Numbered from the stretch's first letter, positions 51,329-60,500 are shown. The stretch: DNA of 64,000 bases from Nitratireductor kimnyeongensis (GCF_019891395.1 NZ_CP078143.1:1526001-1590000), one strand, 5' to 3'. A program made the numbers and translations. The notes: generated from the letters alone by a model not told the origin.

Positions 51329-52708
51329 ATGAGCAAGAATCGAAACGATACTCTGGACGCAATCTACGGTGCCCGTGATCTGGCACAGGCCCTCCCCAAG
51401 CGGGACTTTCCCAAGATCGAACGCGAACCGCGCCATGTGTATTCGGCACTCCGCGATGAGTTGATGCTCGACGGCAATGCACGCCAGAACCTGGCCACCT
51501 TCTGCCAGACCTGGGAAGAGCCGGAAATCCATCAGCTGATGGATGACTGCATCGACAAGAACATGATCGACAAGGACGAATATCCGCAGACCGCGGAGAT
51601 TGAAATGCGCTGCGTGCGCATGCTTGCCGATCTCTGGAACGCCCCGGAAGGAGAAGCGACCGGTTGTTCGACGACGGGCTCGAGTGAAGCGGCCATGCTG
51701 GGTGGCTTGGCCATGAAGCGCCGGTGGGAAGCAGAACGCAAGGCCAAGGGTCTTCCCACGGACAAGCCCAACATCATCACTGGGCCTGTCCAGATTTGCT
51801 GGCACAAGTTTACGCGATATTGGGACATCGAGCATCGCGAGATACCGATGGAGAACGGGCGCCTGCTCATGACGCCTGAAGAGGTTCTCGAACGCTGTGA
51901 CGAAAATACCATTGGGGTGGTCCCCACACTCGGCGTCACGTTCACCGGCGAGTATGAGCCGGTCAAAGCCGTCAGTGATGCCCTGGACAAATTGCAGGCT
52001 GAGAAAGGTCTCGATATTCCGATCCATGTCGACGGAGCCAGCGGCGGCTTTCTTGCGCCGTTCTGCGCACCGCAGCTGGAATGGGATTTTCGCCTGCCGC
52101 GCGTCCGCTCCATCAATGCCTCGGGCCATAAATTCGGACTGTCCCCACTCGGCGTTGGCTGGGTGATGTGGCGCGAGGAAAAGGATCTGCCCGAAGAAAT
52201 GATCTTCTGGGTGAATTATCTGGGCGGCAACATGCGCGATATCGCCTTGAACTTTTCGCGCCCCGGCGGTCAGATTATCTGTCAGTACTACAATTTCCTG
52301 CGCCTAGGCCGAGAAGGCTACACCAAGGTGCATGGCGCCTGCTACAACAGCGCCACTTACCTGGCCCAAGAGATCGGAAAAATGGGTCCGTTCGAGATTG
52401 TGTTCGACGGCGATCCAACCAGGGGCATTCCGGCGGTCTCTTGGAAAATCAAGGAGGGAGTAGATCCCGGGTTTACGCTGTTCGACCTCGCTGACAGGCT
52501 TCGTGTGCGCGGTTGGCAGGTCCCGGCCTATACACTTCCCGCTGATTGCCAGGATCAGGCAATCCAGCGCATTCTGGTTCGAAACGGTGTAAGCCTCGAC
52601 CTGTGTTCCCTTCTGATTCAGGACATGAAGTCGGCTATCGAACATCTCGAAGCGCACCCCAGGAAAACACCGCTTGGAAGTGAGAAGTTTTCAGGGTTTC
52701 ATCATTAG
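51329..52708 (+). CDS. gadB: Glutamate decarboxylase
   Basis: A 459-residue group II decarboxylase close to the E. coli GadA/B length. It shows HVDGASGG (Asp 235 to the PLP pyridine nitrogen) and [15 protein letters not shown] with the Schiff-base lysine at 268. It converts glutamate to GABA and consumes a proton, giving acid resistance when paired with a GadC antiporter, which is absent from this window. The C-terminus ends GFHH; in E. coli GadB a C-terminal His blocks the active site at neutral pH, so a similar gate is plausible. The start at 51329 follows GAGAGAGAC; the longer frame has no homology. Confidence 0.95.
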   Translation: MSKNRNDTLDAIYGARDLAQALPKRDFPKIEREPRHVYSALRDELMLDGNARQNLATFCQTWEEPEIHQLMDDCIDKNMIDKDEYPQTAEIEMRCVRMLADLWNAPEGEATGCSTTGSSEAAMLGGLAMKRRWEAERKAKGLPTDKPNIITGPVQICWHKFTRYWDIEHREIPMENGRLLMTPEEVLERCDENTIGVVPTLGVTFTGEYEPVKAVSDALDKLQAEKGLDIPIHVDGASGGFLAPFCAPQLEWDFRLPRVRSINASGHKFGLSPLGVGWVMWREEKDLPEEMIFWVNYLGGNMRDIALNFSRPGGQIICQYYNFLRLGREGYTKVHGACYNSATYLAQEIGKMGPFEIVFDGDPTRGIPAVSWKIKEGVDPGFTLFDLADRLRVRGWQVPAYTLPADCQDQAIQRILVRNGVSLDLCSLLIQDMKSAIEHLEAHPRKTPLGSEKFSGFHH

Positions 52709-52747
52709 TAGACCAGGCAGAACGCGGCACCGCCGCCAGGATGAGCC

Positions 52748-53572
52748 ATGAACAACTCATCAGATGAAGCGATCTCAGGGGGCACGCATTGCCGTGGCCC
52801 CTGGCCTTTCGTGACGTGGAGAAGCATCATCCTCCACGGACACCGTGTTGTTCTGAAATCGCGCCAGCTCCGAAAAGGGCTTGTGCACTTCTCCATCGTG
52901 CCATTTTGGAGAAAGCCAGCCTACAATTGGTGGATGGGGCTGGTGTTTGCCTGCGGCGCGGCGCTCTTCATTCTGGGAGCGCTTTTGTCTCTGGTGCCGA
53001 ATCCGCTTGCTGCCTGGCAGGTGGGGGTCGTGTTTTTTTTGGGTTCGATTCCTTTCACCACCGCCGCGTTCATGCAGAATTTCCAGGCTGCAAACGCGCC
53101 CGACGTGGACGATCCTCTGGACGGGACCGTTCGGGGAAGAGTTCGCATTATCGGTTGGCGACCAGTGAACCTCGGCTGGCTGAGCACGATCACACAGCTA
53201 GCCGGGACAATTGCGTTCAACGTCAACACGTTTGATGCCATTCATCCCTTGCCCGGATGGTACTCGCAGGATCTGACGATTTGGCTTCCTGGGGTGATTG
53301 GCTCCGTTCTTTTCCTGATTTCGGGCTATCTTGCTTTCATGGAAATCAGTCACGGTTACTTTTCCTACAGTCCGCGCAACACTGATTGGTGGATTGCTTT
53401 CTCGAATCTGCTGGGCTGCGTCTTCTTCCTTACCGCTGGGGTGATAGCCTTTGTGCCAAGAGGCCCAGAACCTGGTTGGATCGCGGTTACCGCCAATGTC
53501 CATCTCCTCCTCGGCGCGACGGGGTTTTTCATAGGAGCGGTTCTTATGATGATTGAGAGCCGGAAACGATAA
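52748..53572 (+). CDS. Six-span membrane protein, possibly YrhK-related
   Basis: A 274-residue integral membrane protein with about six hydrophobic segments and no catalytic motif I recognise. The first 50 residues are soluble and carry a cysteine and an Arg-rich stretch (LHGHRVVLKSRQLRKG). Small duplicated patterns (a W near the start of a pair of helices, then a polar loop) suggest two repeats of a YrhK-like module, but that is uncertain. It lies 39 bp after gadB on the same strand and is probably co-transcribed. It is not an amino-acid antiporter, since the 10-12 spans of GadC are absent. Confidence 0.7.
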   Translation: MNNSSDEAISGGTHCRGPWPFVTWRSIILHGHRVVLKSRQLRKGLVHFSIVPFWRKPAYNWWMGLVFACGAALFILGALLSLVPNPLAAWQVGVVFFLGSIPFTTAAFMQNFQAANAPDVDDPLDGTVRGRVRIIGWRPVNLGWLSTITQLAGTIAFNVNTFDAIHPLPGWYSQDLTIWLPGVIGSVLFLISGYLAFMEISHGYFSYSPRNTDWWIAFSNLLGCVFFLTAGVIAFVPRGPEPGWIAVTANVHLLLGATGFFIGAVLMMIESRKR

Positions 53573-53672
53573 CACGGGGGCTACACTTCAGACGCGCTCC
53601 CGACGAGGGCGTCAAACCTGCGTTTTCCGCACCGGCTTCCTTGTCTTCAATCCACGACTGTGGGGCTCGCTG

Positions 53673-54494
53673 CTACTCTCTCAATTCGATGTCCGACAGT
53701 TGCGCGTGAAAAATACGTCCGTCGGTTGTGAAGTGCGTGGCGACGTGGCCGCCTGCCTCGATGAAATGATGTTCTTCAATGCAACCTGACCTCAGAAGCT
53801 GGGCTACGATATGCTCTCGCTCAGCATCGGCATCCCGATCCACCTTGTGAGAAATCTGCCATGTCATGGATTGCAGACCAAAGCCGGTATCGTTGGTGCC
53901 GGCTCCAACCCATATATGCGAAGTTGAAGGGTCGATCCGCGGTCCGCGTGTCCAGAATGCGACGTCATCTGGACCGAATTCCGGGTCTGCATTTGCAGCC
54001 CAGAAACGAACGTGGTGTCTTTTTCGCGGACTGTTTCCCAAACACTGTTGGAAGCCGACATCCTGCCTGCGCCCGAAAAGAAATAGGGAACTGAAAGGGG
54101 CAGTTGGGTAAGGTCGGTCCAGAACAAAGCACGTCGCCATCTGGATGGCAGAACGAAGGCTGAGCCTGTCGGCAGGACTCCAGCCGATCGTCGAGAACGC
54201 TTTCAACAACTGCTCCTTGGAACCAATGAGCACAATGTTGACCGGATCTGCGGGGAGCCCGTCAGACGCACGCGTCACTCTCGGGATTCGATTACTTCGA
54301 AGAAGTGCGGCACTCACACGAACAATGATTGGAAGTATAACGTAGGCTGCAGCGACGTACGTGATCAGCAATGCGATGAAAAGCGGCACGCGCTGATCAA
54401 TTCGCTCGAACACCTGAGTTGCAATCAGCCACATCGTCGCTGAAGCGATCAAGAAAACGAATGCACGCTGAATCCATCTGATAATAGGGCTCAT
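53673..54494 (-). CDS. LssY C-terminal domain membrane protein
   Basis: A 273-residue protein. Two N-terminal membrane segments (about residues 10-30 and 38-60) are followed by an LssY_C domain: VNIVLIGSKEQLLKAFSTIGWSPADRLSLRSAIQ, then SLFLFGRRQDVGFQQ and RKRHHVRFWAA. LssY-C domains are often attached to PAP2 phosphatases or DedA proteins; here the domain stands alone on a short anchor. Its function is unknown. It converges on the membrane-protein gene with a 100-bp gap containing a weak hairpin. A strong palindrome lies 165 bp upstream of its start. Confidence 0.85.
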   Translation of the reverse strand: MSPIIRWIQRAFVFLIASATMWLIATQVFERIDQRVPLFIALLITYVAAAYVILPIIVRVSAALLRSNRIPRVTRASDGLPADPVNIVLIGSKEQLLKAFSTIGWSPADRLSLRSAIQMATCFVLDRPYPTAPFSSLFLFGRRQDVGFQQCLGNSPRKRHHVRFWAANADPEFGPDDVAFWTRGPRIDPSTSHIWVGAGTNDTGFGLQSMTWQISHKVDRDADAEREHIVAQLLRSGCIEEHHFIEAGGHVATHFTTDGRIFHAQLSDIELRE

Positions 54495-54753
54495 AAAAGC
54501 GTCTTAACTGAAGAATGGTACGATGCATACCAGCGCTCGTGGACAATGAATCCCCGGAGACTCACTACCGCCTTGCTATTATTACCTCGCGCCCCTTCCA
54601 GAGACTTCCGAGCTTCTCTTTCGCGCAAAAGAGCGGCCTCACGCCTCAACGGATATGTTTATTAGTCGACTAATAAAATCCGCAAAAATGAACACCCAGC
54701 ATTGCTTCGGCAGCAACACGTGAGCAGGCCGATGTCGACCTTTTTGGCAAACT
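54495..54753. other. 259-bp intergenic region with an 18-bp palindrome
   Basis: No gene was found. The stretch carries the promoter of the LssY-domain gene and the 3' end of the enolase-superfamily gene. Its main feature is the perfect palindrome at 54659-54676, listed separately. Confidence 0.6.
54659..54676. promoter_or_regulatory. Perfect 18-bp palindrome TTATTAGTCGACTAATAA
   Basis: The two 9-bp halves are exact complements, with no spacer. Length and symmetry are typical of MarR- or TetR-type operators; TTAGTCGACTAA cores recur in MarR sites. It sits upstream of the LssY-domain gene and downstream of the enolase-superfamily gene. No regulator gene of that class lies in the window. Confidence 0.6.
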
Positions 54754-55917
54754 TCATTCAAGCGTGACGCGTTTCCAGAGGTGGTTCTTTACCGACGCCT
54801 TGTCCAGAACGGCCCCCAAGCCTGGAAGGGCGTCGAGGATCATGCGACCATTCCGTACATTGTCTTCCCACGGATTCTCGAGGATTGGCCGGTAATCCGG
54901 CTCCCTGGCGTAGTCAGGAAAACACTCGAGAACCATGAAGTTGGGAATACAAGCCGCCAGCTGTGCTGAGATCGCCGTGGCAAGCGTGCTTCCGTAATTG
55001 TGGGGGGCAACGCGGACATTATGGATCTCTGCGAGTGCCGCGATCTTCCTGCCCTCCATCAACCCTCCGGTGTTACAGAGGTCTGGCTGGATGATGGAAA
55101 CGGCTCCAGTTTCCAGCAATGAGTGAAACCCGTAGCGCGTGTAAACACGTTCGCCTGCCGCAAGGGGGATCGACGTCTGACGGCCCACTCTTTTCAAAGC
55201 ACCCGGCAGCGCTGGATCCACCGGCTCTTCCACAAAACAGACGCCGAAAGGCTCCAGCCGGCGCAGCAGCGGCAGCAACTGATCGGATGAAAGTCCCCCA
55301 CCAAAATCGAGCATGATGGCAATGTCATCACCCACCGCGGCACGAAGCTTTTCAACACGGTCAATGACCAGCGCCAATTCCCCTTCGCGAAGACTGCGGC
55401 GCGCCGGATGGCGGATCACCGTAACCGGATCGGCCATGCCGAGCGGGTAGAGCTTCAGCCCGCGATAGCCACGGTCAACCGTACGTAACCCCGCCTCCGC
55501 AAATTCGCTGCCATTGTCACAACCAAGCCACCAGCCATTGGCGTACACATCAAGCTCTGTCTCGATCGGACCTCCAAGAAGCGAATAGACCGGAACGCCA
55601 AGTGTCTTGCCCTTGATGTCCCAAAGCGCATGGTCGATGGCGCTGAGCCCGGCTATGGAAATCGCACCGCCGCCCTTGGTCCAGAAACCCTGATCGTAAA
55701 TGTCATTCCAGATCAACTCGACGGGGGACGGATCCCGGCCAATAACCAGGCGCTCAAGCATTGCCGCCAGCATCTCGGCCGCCGCCGTCGTCCCCAGGCC
55801 ATATGCGATGCCGGCCTCGCCCAAACCCGTTATCCCTTCATCGGTTTCAAGCTCAAGGATGACGGCCCGGCGGAAGCCCGTTGGTACGACGTAGATGTTC
55901 GCGGCGGTGATTTTCAT
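54754..55917 (-). CDS. Enolase superfamily enzyme (mandelate racemase/dehydratase group)
   Basis: A 387-residue two-domain enzyme: an N-terminal cap and a (beta/alpha)7-beta barrel. Metal ligands are Asp 204 (MLDFGGG), Glu 230 (VEEPV) and Glu 256 (AGERVYT). His 306 (APHNYGS) is the general base. The usual K-x-K base pair reads GLKLYPLG, so only the first Lys (155) is present and Tyr replaces the second. This implies a dehydratase or one-base reaction on a sugar acid rather than racemisation. The start at 55917 matches the family's opening (MKITAANIY); a longer frame upstream is spurious. A LysR gene precedes it on the same strand by 109 bp. Confidence 0.9.
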   Translation of the reverse strand: MKITAANIYVVPTGFRRAVILELETDEGITGLGEAGIAYGLGTTAAAEMLAAMLERLVIGRDPSPVELIWNDIYDQGFWTKGGGAISIAGLSAIDHALWDIKGKTLGVPVYSLLGGPIETELDVYANGWWLGCDNGSEFAEAGLRTVDRGYRGLKLYPLGMADPVTVIRHPARRSLREGELALVIDRVEKLRAAVGDDIAIMLDFGGGLSSDQLLPLLRRLEPFGVCFVEEPVDPALPGALKRVGRQTSIPLAAGERVYTRYGFHSLLETGAVSIIQPDLCNTGGLMEGRKIAALAEIHNVRVAPHNYGSTLATAISAQLAACIPNFMVLECFPDYAREPDYRPILENPWEDNVRNGRMILDALPGLGAVLDKASVKNHLWKRVTLE

Positions 55918-56026
55918 GGGATATCCAGATCCGTTTCTTCGGCGCCCGACTGTCCGCCGCCGAAGCGGGCATCTCAATGGAAATGTGGTCAAGGGCCTGT
56001 GCGCGAAAGGAATAGCCCCTTCGAAG

Positions 56027-56947
56027 TCAACCGAGCATCTTTGCGAGTGCGCGCTCTTCCTTTTCCATCTCAGCAATCAGCCAGTCCCGGACGAGTTCGA
56101 CAACAGGGCGGATCGCTCGCTGGCTTGAGGAAACCAGATGATAGCTACGGTCCGTGAGAATAACCTTGTCGCTGGCGCTGACCAGCATTCCATCAATGAT
56201 GAGCCGCGAAACGACCGAGGTCCAGCCGAGCGCCAATCCCTGACCGCTGAGCGCTGCCTGCAGCACCACCGAGTAATCCGAAAAGGACAGATGGTTCCAT
56301 GAGGTCGGTATGCGTTTGCCGGCTTCCGAAGCGAATTCGCTCCAGCCGAACCAGTGATCCGGAAGATTGATCAGGGTGTGCGGCGATACAGGCGCATCGA
56401 AGGTTCCGCGATCGCGGACATATGCCGGGGCGCCAATCGCCAGAACACGCTCGGGGGCGAACCAACCGCCAAGCTTACGGGCATCATCGCCCACAGCCAC
56501 CCGCAGCCCGAGATCGCAGTTGGCCAAGGGCCCACCGACACTGCCCGGCAGAAGCTGGAACTGCAGGTCCGTGTTGGGGAATTGTTCGCGGAAACTGCTA
56601 TAGCGCGGCATCAGCCAATGGGTTGCCATGCCCGACGAAATCGACAGCATCACCACTTCGCGTGTGCCATCGCGTCCCTCGATCTCATCAAGAACATCCT
56701 CGATCGAATGGAATGCGCGGGTGGTCACGCGGCTGAGCTTCTTACCGGCCTCCGTCAATGCGAGGTTTGGCCCGGACCTGATGAAGAGTTTCTCGCCCAG
56801 ATGCTTCTCAAGCGTCGCCACCGCATGGCTGACGGCTGGCTGCGTGATGTTCAACTCATCCGCGGCCTTGGAGAAATTTGAATGGCGGGCAGCCACCTCG
56901 AAGACGAACAGTGTGCTGGGAGAAGGAAGGTGGCGACGCAGTACCAT
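56027..56947 (-). CDS. LysR family transcriptional regulator
   Basis: A 306-residue LTTR of the GcvA-like group. The N-terminal helix-turn-helix is at about residues 7-66 (LPSPSTLFVFEVAARHSNFSKAADELNITQPAVSHAVATLEKHLG). The effector domain opens VVMLSISSGMATHWLMPRYSSF. I took the ATG at 56947; a GTG two codons upstream (56953) is also possible. It diverges from the class V PLP gene and probably controls it, or the enolase-superfamily gene downstream. A 7-bp inverted repeat in the intergenic region (56966-56993) is the best operator candidate. Confidence 0.9.
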   Translation of the reverse strand: MVLRRHLPSPSTLFVFEVAARHSNFSKAADELNITQPAVSHAVATLEKHLGEKLFIRSGPNLALTEAGKKLSRVTTRAFHSIEDVLDEIEGRDGTREVVMLSISSGMATHWLMPRYSSFREQFPNTDLQFQLLPGSVGGPLANCDLGLRVAVGDDARKLGGWFAPERVLAIGAPAYVRDRGTFDAPVSPHTLINLPDHWFGWSEFASEAGKRIPTSWNHLSFSDYSVVLQAALSGQGLALGWTSVVSRLIIDGMLVSASDKVILTDRSYHLVSSSQRAIRPVVELVRDWLIAEMEKEERALAKMLG

Positions 56948-56965
56948 AAACACAGCTTATATTGA

Positions 56966-56993
56966 GGATGAATCTTTTCAACCTGTTTCATCC
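56966..56993. promoter_or_regulatory. Inverted repeat GGATGAA-N14-TTCATCC, probable LysR site
   Basis: GGATGAA (56966-56972) and TTCATCC (56987-56993) are exact inverted 7-bp arms spaced by 14 nt, giving two helical turns between centres. This suits a LysR tetramer binding site between the divergent LysR and PLP genes. A second, weaker LysR-box pattern ATAA-N7-TTAT (56946-56960) overlaps the LysR start codon. Confidence 0.55.
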
Positions 56994-57135
56994 CCATTCT
57001 GCATGGCACCCTCGGACCAATCTTTACGATATTCGTTCGCAAGAGCGGCAGATAACAATAAACGGAACGCTATGCTTGCGCACTATGGGGACGTTGCCGG
57101 GCTTTCATTCCAAGCACAGAGCAGAAAGTCCGGCC

Positions 57136-58362
57136 ATGGCAGTGGACGCACGACAGCTGCGGGCTGACACGCCGGGCTGCACAACAGAACTGGTTCATTT
57201 CAACAATGCGGGCGCCAGCCTCATGCCGCAGCCGGTCATCGAGGCGGTTGAGCGCCATTGGGCCGAGGAGATCATGTCAGGAGGCTATGAAGCGGCAGAA
57301 AGGCGGGCCCGTGAACTGCAGGCGACCTATGAGGTCACCGCGCGGCTTGTCGGCGGCGCAGCGGACGAGATCGCCTTCTTCGACAATGCCACCCGCGCAT
57401 GGCAGGCAGCCTTCCATGCCATTGGCTGGAGTCCGGGCGACGAGCTGATCACCGGGCAATCCGAATACAACTCCAACATGATTGCCTTCCGTCATGCCGA
57501 GGCAAGTTTGGGAATCAGTGTGTTGCTGGTACCGGACACGCTGGATGGGATCGTCGACGTCGATGCCCTCGAGTCGATGATCTCCAGCCGCACCCGGCTC
57601 ATCGCCATTTCCCATATGCCAACCAATGACGGCCTCATCAACCCGGCCCGGGAGATTGGAATGGCGGCACGCAGGCACAAAGTCCCGTTTCTTCTGGATG
57701 CCTGTCAGTCTGTCGGCCAGATGCCGATCGACGTCAAAGCCCTCGGCTGCACCATGCTTTCCGCAACCGGCAGAAAGTATCTTCGCGGTCCACGCGGAAC
57801 TGGGTTCCTCTGGGTCGATCGCAGCGCGCTCGACGCACTGCGGCCGCATGCACTCGACATTCAATCGGCGCGATGGACCGAAGTGGACCGGTTCGAGTTA
57901 GCCGCCGGCGCCCAGCGCTTCGAACTATGGGAACGCAATGTCGCAGCCCAGCTGGGCCTCGGCGCAGCCTGCCGCTATGCCCTGGAGATCGGCCTGGAGA
58001 ACATCTGGGACCGTGTCAGCGATCTGGCCACGCAGATGCGCGGAATGTTGGGCGAACTCCCTGGGATCACGGTTCAGGACCGGGGTCTCGAGAAGAGTGG
58101 CATCGTGACCTTCTTTCACGACAGCGTGCCTGCAGAAACGCTTGTTCGGGACCTCCGGCAGCGTTTCGGTATCAACACATCGCTCTCCAACACCCAGCTG
58201 ACCCGCAGGGCATTGCGCAAACAAGGCGTCAAGACACTGGTGAGGGCTTCAGTGCATGCCTACAACACGGCGGACGAGATCAATCGCCTGAGGAAAGCCC
58301 TCGCTGTTTTGACAGCGGGACAAGAGAACAACACAAAATTGAACGCAGGTCAGATCGCCTGA
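57136..58362 (+). CDS. Class V PLP-dependent aminotransferase/lyase
   Basis: A 408-residue class V PLP enzyme of the isopenicillin N epimerase/cysteine desulphurase-like group. The pyridine Asp is in FLLDACQSVGQM (188) and the Schiff-base lysine in SATGRKYLRGPRGTGFLW (214). The absence of a catalytic Cys loop argues against true desulphurase activity. The chosen ATG at 57136 begins MAVDARQLRADTPG; an earlier in-frame ATG at 57085 lacks a ribosome site. It opens the operon that encodes the spermidine/putrescine-type importer and ornithine-cyclodeaminase-like protein, which suggests it works on the imported amine or an amino acid derived from it. Confidence 0.87.
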   Translation: MAVDARQLRADTPGCTTELVHFNNAGASLMPQPVIEAVERHWAEEIMSGGYEAAERRARELQATYEVTARLVGGAADEIAFFDNATRAWQAAFHAIGWSPGDELITGQSEYNSNMIAFRHAEASLGISVLLVPDTLDGIVDVDALESMISSRTRLIAISHMPTNDGLINPAREIGMAARRHKVPFLLDACQSVGQMPIDVKALGCTMLSATGRKYLRGPRGTGFLWVDRSALDALRPHALDIQSARWTEVDRFELAAGAQRFELWERNVAAQLGLGAACRYALEIGLENIWDRVSDLATQMRGMLGELPGITVQDRGLEKSGIVTFFHDSVPAETLVRDLRQRFGINTSLSNTQLTRRALRKQGVKTLVRASVHAYNTADEINRLRKALAVLTAGQENNTKLNAGQIA

Positions 58363-58409
58363 TCCGGCTTCGTTCGGGGAACCAAAAAACATCAAAAAGG
58401 AGAACGGCC

Positions 58410-59510
58410 ATGACTTTCAAGCCGACAAGACGGACAGTGTTGACGGGAATGGGGATAGCCGGCCTTGCCGGGCTGAGCGCACCCGGCCTCATCAGGCCGG
58501 CAAGTGCCGCCGATGGTGAACTCAACATCTGGGCTTATGACGGATTCATTACCGACGCGTTCCGGCAGCGCTTCGAGGAGGAGACCGGGATCCGCCTCAA
58601 CATCCGCACGGTCACGGACCAGGGCGAGCAGTTCAACCTGATGGCAGCGGAGAACGGCAAATTCAGCGCCGATATCGTGACCTGCGCCGGCCACCGGTTC
58701 TACCAGTTCATCGATGCCGGCTTTCTTGCGCCCATCGACCGCGCAAAGCTTGGCAACTGGAACCATATCGAAGACGAATATGCGAGTGCGTCTTGGGTCT
58801 CGCGCTCGGGTGAGCAGTGGGGTGTGCCGCTCGTCGTCGTTTCCACCGGCCTTCTCTACAACACCGAGGAGATTGAAGCGCCGGAAAGCTGGGACGTGAT
58901 GTTCAGCGAGGCCAATGCCGGGCGCACGGCCTACCAGATTCAGGATTTCTTCCAGATCGTCATGAATTATCTGGGCTATGACGGCTCAGCCGCCTCCTAC
59001 ATGAATACGCCGGATGTGGCGCAGCGCGCGGTGGATGCGACGCGGGATTTCCTGATCGAGCACAAGCATATGGTGCGGCGCTATTATGAAGCCGCGACCG
59101 AAATCCAGCAAATGATGGTGACGGGCGATGTGGCGCTGGCGCAGGCGGGTTCTGGCCCTTCCTCTCAGCTGATCATCGACGGTTTCCCTGCAGGCTATAC
59201 AATTCCGAAGGAAGGTGGCCTCGCCTATGCCTATGGCTTCAACATCACGAAGGATGCGGCGAACATGGAGAATGCCTATACCTTCCTGAACGCGCTTCTG
59301 GCAGATCCGGAGAACGGGGCCGAGATCGTCCGCTCCACCGGCCTCTCCTCCACCATCAAGGGCACGGAGGCGCTGCTGACGGACCAGGAGAAGGAAGCGC
59401 TGGCACTGACTGCCGAAGAGCGCAGCCGCCTTTCCTGGGTGGATGTGGAAACAGCACCCTTCATCTTCGATCTCATCGACAAGGCGGCGGAAGAAATCCG
59501 CGCCGCCTGA
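58410..59510 (+). CDS. Spermidine/putrescine-type ABC substrate-binding protein, Tat-exported
   Basis: A 366-residue PotD-type receptor. The N-terminus FKPTRRTVLTGMGIAG has twin arginines at 7-8 and a hydrophobic core ending PASAAD, so export is probably by Tat, unusual for a binding protein but known for this group. The mature part begins ELNIWAYDGFITDAFRQRFEEETGI, a polyamine-receptor pattern. The start follows AAAGGAGAACGGCC. It stands 47 bp after the PLP enzyme and 63 bp before the permease. Aspartates that hold polyamine amines could not be assigned with confidence. Confidence 0.88.
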   Translation: MTFKPTRRTVLTGMGIAGLAGLSAPGLIRPASAADGELNIWAYDGFITDAFRQRFEEETGIRLNIRTVTDQGEQFNLMAAENGKFSADIVTCAGHRFYQFIDAGFLAPIDRAKLGNWNHIEDEYASASWVSRSGEQWGVPLVVVSTGLLYNTEEIEAPESWDVMFSEANAGRTAYQIQDFFQIVMNYLGYDGSAASYMNTPDVAQRAVDATRDFLIEHKHMVRRYYEAATEIQQMMVTGDVALAQAGSGPSSQLIIDGFPAGYTIPKEGGLAYAYGFNITKDAANMENAYTFLNALLADPENGAEIVRSTGLSSTIKGTEALLTDQEKEALALTAEERSRLSWVDVETAPFIFDLIDKAAEEIRAA

Positions 59511-59573
59511 TCGAGGAACAAGTAAGCCGGCTGCCAGTACGGTAGCCGGCATCGAAGCCCAAAACGAGTATCG

Positions 59574-60500
59574 ATGACCCGCCTGCTCATTCATTTGCGA
59601 CGGTATTCCGTCTATCGCGGCCTGACCGACCTTTATGCCCGCTCGCCGCTGGCACGGGTGCTGATCGTCAGCATCGTGCCGCTTCTGTGGATTCTCGGCA
59701 CAACGGCTGCACCGCTGACGCAGATGGTGCTTGTGAGCTTCCATGAAAGCTTTCCTGTACGCGAGGGTGAAACCGTCCATTGGACACTGGCAAATTATGC
59801 GAGCTTCTTAGAACGCCCCCTCTACCTGACGGCGTTTGTGCGCTCCTTCGTGTTCGCAACTGTGGTCACCTTCCTGACGCTACTCGTCGTCTTTCCGATT
59901 GCCTATTACATCGCCAAGGTGGCACCGCGCAGCCGCCGCACGAGGCTTCTGCTTCTGGTCGTCGCACCCTTCTGGGTAAGCGAGATCATTCGCAGCTTTG
60001 CGTGGATCGTGATGCTGGCCAATCGCGGAGCGGTGAACTCGTTTCTCTCCTTCATCGGCATGCCCGGTACGCCGGTGGAGCTGCTTTACAACAATGTTTC
60101 ACTGACCATCGGCATCATCTACCTGACCTCGCTCTATATGCTCCTACCGCTCTACGCGGCGCTGGAGAAAATCGACGACAATGTGCTGGAGGCGGCGGCC
60201 AATCTGGGCGCACCGGGCTGGCAGCGCTTCCTGCGCATCGTCCTGCCGCTGTCGCGTGACGGTGTTGTGGCCGGGTGCTCGCTCGTGTTCCTGCTGGTCA
60301 TCGGCCTTTATGCGATGCCGCAGCTTCTGGGCGGACCGGGCAACACGCTGTTCGCCACAACAATCGGCCAGATCTTCGCGAAGGCCGGCGCGTCATGGCC
60401 GCAGGGCAGTGCCTTCAGCATCATCCTGACAGGAACCGCGCTCGCCTATGTAGGCCTCTTCGTGGCAATCTTTCAGCGGCGTGGCCGCGGGAGGGCATGA
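59574..60500 (+). CDS. Spermidine/putrescine-type ABC permease (PotB family)
   Basis: A 308-residue permease with six spans. The EAA loop NVLEAAANLGAPGWQRFLRIVLPLSRDGVVAG is the PotB type, and the C-terminal GTALAYVGLFVAIFQRRGR ends the last helix. It forms a heterodimer with the PotC-type permease, whose ATG overlaps its TGA by 3 bases (ATGA). The system probably imports a polyamine or similar dicationic amine. Confidence 0.92.
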   Translation: MTRLLIHLRRYSVYRGLTDLYARSPLARVLIVSIVPLLWILGTTAAPLTQMVLVSFHESFPVREGETVHWTLANYASFLERPLYLTAFVRSFVFATVVTFLTLLVVFPIAYYIAKVAPRSRRTRLLLLVVAPFWVSEIIRSFAWIVMLANRGAVNSFLSFIGMPGTPVELLYNNVSLTIGIIYLTSLYMLLPLYAALEKIDDNVLEAAANLGAPGWQRFLRIVLPLSRDGVVAGCSLVFLLVIGLYAMPQLLGGPGNTLFATTIGQIFAKAGASWPQGSAFSIILTGTALAYVGLFVAIFQRRGRGRA

